A DNA stretch of 64,000 nucleotides from Phorcus lineatus (Eukaryota > Mollusca > Gastropoda > Trochida > Trochidae): contig OV121085.1 in the NCBI GenBank assembly GCA_921293015.1, positions 17,013,731-17,077,730 on the forward strand, in the 5' to 3' direction. Made by a program: the position numbers and the translations under genes. Each line of letters opens with the position of its first letter. Positions within the stretch are counted from its first letter, which is position 1. Below the pieces are notes generated by a model that saw only the letters and a program-made list of their open reading frames with translations, was not told the origin of the DNA and did no database searches. Shown here in pieces: positions 59,816 through 64,000 of this stretch.

Positions 59816-61059
59816 GGTTAAGGTGAGCTGCAAGTTTGTGTTATATATCTTACACTCAACCTCTCCTTTGTTTACTGTCAGAGGTAAGATCACATGCCAA
59901 TCAAGTAATGTTACTTAAACTATTTGGCTGACAAGATCTGTCAATACAAAGCATCAAGTGTCCAGTTCATAATTTCAATTTACTACTACATAGCATCACG
60001 CAAATAGAACAAGAGGTAAAACAAATAAGAATTCAGAGGTTTCACTCCGATCAAGCCATTCAATAACTGGTCCACTGCTTGCCCTACCGACCAGTTGGAC
60101 ATGGAATAAGGGCAAGATCTCAGAGCTGACTGCTTTTAAAAAAGGAACTTTCTGGATAGACAAGATTTTATTGAAGGGACAGGAAAGACAATGTGAGAAA
60201 GGAAATCATAAAACGATGTTCATAGGTTCTTGTATTGCCTGTAAATTATCACTTTGTGTCATTCTCATTTTTATTTTCTATTTAACGTTTATTTTATCGG
60301 ATGTACGATCCTGCATCAAGTCTTGCAAACAACAAGACATAAAATTGTTCTGCAAGGACTGATGGCTGCAGGCCTATGTTGACAGTGATGCCACTTTTCA
60401 TGAAAGAACGCCCCTTGAAAACAATACCTCAGTTGACAGACAATAAATGACAGTTACTGCAAGACACAGAGAAAACTTTCATACAATAATTTCAAATTTT
60501 GTAGTCCTCACCTCAAACCTTTTTTTCATAGTTTTGCATTTTTCTTCACATTTTATGTTAACTGAATATCATTGATAGTTTAACTAATAGAATCTTGTGA
60601 ATACAATATCAAAAGATCGAACTATGCAATTTCCCTGGTAATCATAGATTATTCAGAGAGTCATGTGTTGGCCTATGATGGCCATGAGATGTTGGATAGA
60701 AGACAATAGAAACAATGTCAATCATAATGCAATCACTAACTGAAAAGTCGAGCACAAGAAAAAGCTGCATCGCAAAGAACATGGAAAACTACACATAATT
60801 CTCTCTCCGTAAGTCCATCTTATGACTTTCATCGGGAACAATGTTCATTCTTATTTTTATTCAATGTTTATTCATCGGAAGTACAATTGTGCACAATGTC
60901 TTGCAAACAACAAGACATAGAATTGTTCTGCAAAGATTGATGGCTACAGGCCATGTTGACAGTGATTCCACTTGTCATAAATGACAACATCCCCTTGCAA
61001 ATACGATTGTGGCATACTGCCGGACACAAGCAGAGGGAATTTCTACACAATAATTATAA
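59816..61059. repeat. Diverged 578-bp duplication in spacer
   Basis: Around 60290-60440 and 60870-61010 the same blocks recur in order: gtcttgcaaacaacaagacat (20-base core; 60320 and 60898), aattgttctgcaa, gatggct(g/a)caggcc, atgttgacagtgat and cccttg. No gene is supported; the remaining sequence is AT-rich spacer. Confidence 0.65.
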
Positions 61060-61205
61060 ACGTTGTAGGTCTTTATTGACATTTCAAAAGTGGGCATGAG
61101 CCGTTTAATGGAAGACAATATAGAAGATTCGTTGCCTTTGTTATTATTATCCGTTACAGCTTCCCAGAATTCAGGCAAGGACTCCTCAAGCTGTCTATCA
61201 AGGAT
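61060..61205 (-). CDS. Minus-strand exon candidate, unknown protein
   Basis: On the minus strand a strong acceptor (ctttcatatatcctctcag) precedes an open stretch starting ILDRQLEESLPEFWEAVTDN and continuing SSILSSIKRLMPTFEMSIKTY. The helical, charged character looks coding. I find no consensus donor at its left end, and the frame runs on to a stop at 60975. The family is not recognised. Confidence 0.35.
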
Positions 61206-62750
61206 CTGAGAGGATATATGAAAGAAAAGGGTCAGAGAAGGACCAGCGGAGACTATCATTACTCTACACAGACGGCACAATCGTAAGCAGTATTGCAAGC
61301 ATTATTTAATGGCTGTGGTAATGTTATGTAGCAAGAGTTACCCCCCTTTGACCACAAACTTCTCAATTTGGCAGTAAGTATAAGCTAGGTGATGATTACT
61401 GCCACAAGAAGCATGGAAACAAAACTTAACAATACCCAGCCCAATCACATGATTATGCTGAAATTGTGGAAATACCTGACAGAGAATATATCAATGTCCA
61501 ACCAAGTGCTTCTCTGCCAGGGTCAGCACATTGACCACGAAGTGACGAAGGACAAGAATGGGCAAGAAATGCCTACCAACACAACTAATAAAGTGTCGTG
61601 CTGTCAACTAGTTTATACTCGACACACATGAAGCAACAAAATCAACAACAGCAGTCTGATGATTATTTCCAGAGCTACAAACAGGTGTTCACATTAGAAG
61701 GCTAAGTATGATTTTTAATCAAAAGACTGCCTTGGTTTCTTATGGATGGCTTATAAATATAATTTCATGTTACAGTTTCATGAACGGATCTTTCAAATTT
61801 TTATAACTTTGAATTGAACAGTTAAACTAAATCTTCATCAACAATAAATAATGATGTTTAGCATAACAAAACTGCTGAAATTCTCAAAGACCACTTCTTC
61901 AAGAGGTTAAACTATTACCTGAACGTGACATTATTTTCACTCTTGTCAGTGAAAATAAAAGCTTAATACTGTGGACTGATAACAGTTTAATTTCACTGAT
62001 AAAAAGTAATGTTTCCCTGGCAACTATATAATGTCTAACAAGTTTAGCCTTGGACTGCCATATGGATGACATCGTAATAACGTGCATATTATAAATCATC
62101 ATAGATTAGAATCGAAAGTTTTAAGCATTTGCATATTAAAAAAAAACACGTTTTAAAACCTTACAATTTCACTCATTCGATTTCAGCAAATTAACTGCAA
62201 ATTCAACAGTAGAAAGTAAACAAAAACAGCAGTGATCGAAAAACTGGTTTTCTAATTGTACTAACGTTTTATAAAAATTTGGATTGATATTCACTAGAAT
62301 TTGGATTATAAACAACATCTTGTAATGTGAACTGAACCAATGGTTCACAAAATATTATCCTATTGAAGCACCATATCAAATAAACTCTCATATCCGTATT
62401 TTCATAAGGTGATGAGATTAAAAACTGCTTTCAAGAGTAATATATTTACACAGGTAGATTTGTTGCTTGGGATAATAAAGCCTGCAACTATATTATGACT
62501 TTTTGTAGTGAAAGCTTAAAGGGGCAGAAGCACATTTTTCAGAACTGAACTTAGTTTTTGGACTACTTCTTTTGATTCATAAACATCGTCTTGCAATTGT
62601 TAGCATTTATTTTAACTGTTGTGAGATCAGTTAATATCTAATAAAACGTGCTACTTCCCCTTCCACAGAGCGAAGATAGCACTGTGAACAGCTTCAAGCA
62701 TTATCTCTAGAACTTACTGCATATAGATAAGTTGGTAGAGACGTAGTAGA
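61206..62750. other. AT-rich spacer or intron, no gene seen
   Basis: Short frames only. No repeat ends or RNA genes recognised. Confidence 0.4.
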
Positions 62751-62930
62751 AACATTATGACCGATGTCACTAATTTAAAACATGCTGAGCATTTCATGAT
62801 AAATCCTTTGGTATCTTGACATAATAAATTATTCACTTCAAACATTATGACAGATGTCCCTAACAAACATTCTAAACATTTCCTGATTAACCTTTTGGTA
62901 TCTTGACATGGGAAATGAATCACTTCATAC
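62751..62930. repeat. Diverged 90-bp tandem duplication
   Basis: Units at 62751 and 62841 share aacattatgac, gatgtc, catttc and ttggtatcttgacat. Confidence 0.75.
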
Positions 62931-63012
62931 CAGGTTGACAAATACTGTTTGGATGATTTCTGGTTGTTCATTCCATGACTGTAAATACAAAAGTAAAAAC
63001 TTCCAAACTTTA

Positions 63013-63084
63013 TCATGGCCATGAAATCCGTTTCAGCTTCTTTTTCTGAGGTTTTGCTTCGCCAGCTTCAGAATCCGTAGATTC
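63013..63084 (-). CDS. Minus-strand terminal exon candidate with basic tail
   Basis: After the acceptor ttattattttcag (minus strand) 24 codons read ESTDSEAGEAKPQKKKLKRI and end SWP-stop. An acidic then Lys-rich tail of this kind is common at the C-terminus of nucleolar or chromatin proteins. The upstream exons would lie to the right, partly outside the window. It rests on one splice site and one short frame. Confidence 0.35.
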   Translation of the reverse strand, partial: ESTDSEAGEAKPQKKKLKRISWP

Positions 63085-63129
63085 CTGAAAATAATAAATA
63101 TATGATTCATATCCATAATTTATCAAATA

Positions 63130-63180
63130 CCATATTTGATTGACGCAATGAGTGCCCTCTCCCTATGAGCGCCCCCTTGA
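63130..63180. mobile_element. Family-3 MITE fragment
   Basis: Following TA, ccatatttgattgacgcaat and a gagcgcccccttg-type segment resemble the left end of the MITE at 54827. No right end is seen. Confidence 0.45.
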
Positions 63181-64000
63181 CACATTTTAACTTAAAAGAA
63201 TTAGGGCTGCTTTCTGATAAATTTCCCTGTGTGCTAAAGCTAGGTATTTTCAATAGAAAAAAAAAGTCTCACTCTTTATTCCAATAAAGTCAGAGAGTTG
63301 CATATCTAGTATTCTTATTGCATTAACTGTCTTTTTATTCCATATGGTGGCAAGCGAATACTTAAAGCAAATAAATTTTGAACATATTTAGATGGCAGAA
63401 TTTGTCCTTTTTAAAACCTTTGAAAAGCCATTTTAATAAGCCAATTTGTTTCTAATTTCTAGGCACCCAGAAAAATGAATACATGAATTGAGAAATACAG
63501 TTCGCTCTACCCCAATGTGTTTTGTAATAAAGTATAGTTTTGCCCTGAACTATTATAGTTAAAGCACTAGGACGGTAGTTGTATTGGCAAACTCGTCAAT
63601 ACGATAAACATTGATAGGTATAAGCCATGTTGATCGAGATTAAAAGTTACCTTGGACGCGTGATCATGAGGGTGCAGCGAGGAAGAGCGGATATAACGTC
63701 ATTCAATTGTTACGTCATGAAAAAACTATACCTTTATTGTCTGATAAAGTTTTTTTTTTTCGATTGTCCCAACCGTAGGCATCTTAGAATATGCTACAGA
63801 GGAATTTTACACCAAAATGATATCGTTTTTCAAAGAATTTTTTTACTCTAATCACTTGGAAAATTATATTTGACAATTTTAACTTAGGGTAAAAATCAAT
63901 GAGAATATTATCCAATTTCCATGACTGTTTGCTAACTTTTATTTCCACTAGAAATTTTTTTTCTTTCACAAAATTCCACTTCTGACTTTGGCATGTTACC
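63181..64000. other. Right flank, nothing recognised
   Basis: AT-rich sequence without a supported exon, repeat end or RNA gene. Confidence 0.5.

Overview
The window is AT-rich eukaryotic DNA with spliced genes, long introns and dense DNA transposons. I read it as an animal, most likely a mollusc or other lophotrochozoan. This rests on the gene content (an animal WDCP orthologue) and the style of the repeats; I cannot name the species.

Layout. 1-5.96 kb: AT-rich flank with no supported exon. 5.96-20.4 kb (+): fourteen exons of the WD repeat and coiled-coil-containing protein gene WDCP. They run from the second part of the N-terminal beta-propeller to the stop codon; the first exon or exons lie outside the window. 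All splice phases agree, and one intron uses a GC donor. Its introns carry small DNA transposons. 20.4-24.2 kb: 3' UTR, spacer, a 175-bp hAT-like MITE and one orphan terminal-exon candidate. 24.46-58.34 kb (+): four phase-compatible exons of an unrecognised second host gene, the last two about 32 kb apart. That long intron holds almost all of the large transposons.

Transposon cluster (26.7-53.5 kb). Two large relatives encode a protein with a basic coiled-coil N-terminus, a Cys-rich zinc-binding-like motif, a DDE-like core (D-x81/84-D-x32-E), an OTU-like cysteine peptidase signature and, in the complete copy, an SH3/Tudor-like C-terminal module. A third, decayed copy has lost the DDE core. 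The two large copies are flanked by many copies of a 14-bp motif, GTAACAGCATAGAA in one and GTTACAGTAAAGAA in the other. Its orientation pattern is the same in both. I take these to be one little-described family of DNA transposons; this is the main discovery candidate. Around them are four MULE-type (FLYWCH + MULE transposase) copies, two apparently intact. MULE-A sits inside a 14-bp motif of the first large element, with an 8-bp target duplication. MULE-B sits exactly 8 bp inside the end of MULE-C. A complete pogo-type element (45,445-48,885) has perfect 25-bp TIRs, a TA duplication, a PHD-finger transposase and an extra upstream ORF.

Right part (53.5-64 kb): minisatellite arrays, TA-duplicating MITEs nested in each other, an internally deleted hAT with a PIP-box start, a Harbinger Myb-like fragment, a tRNA-derived pseudogene, and two weak minus-strand exon candidates near the right end.
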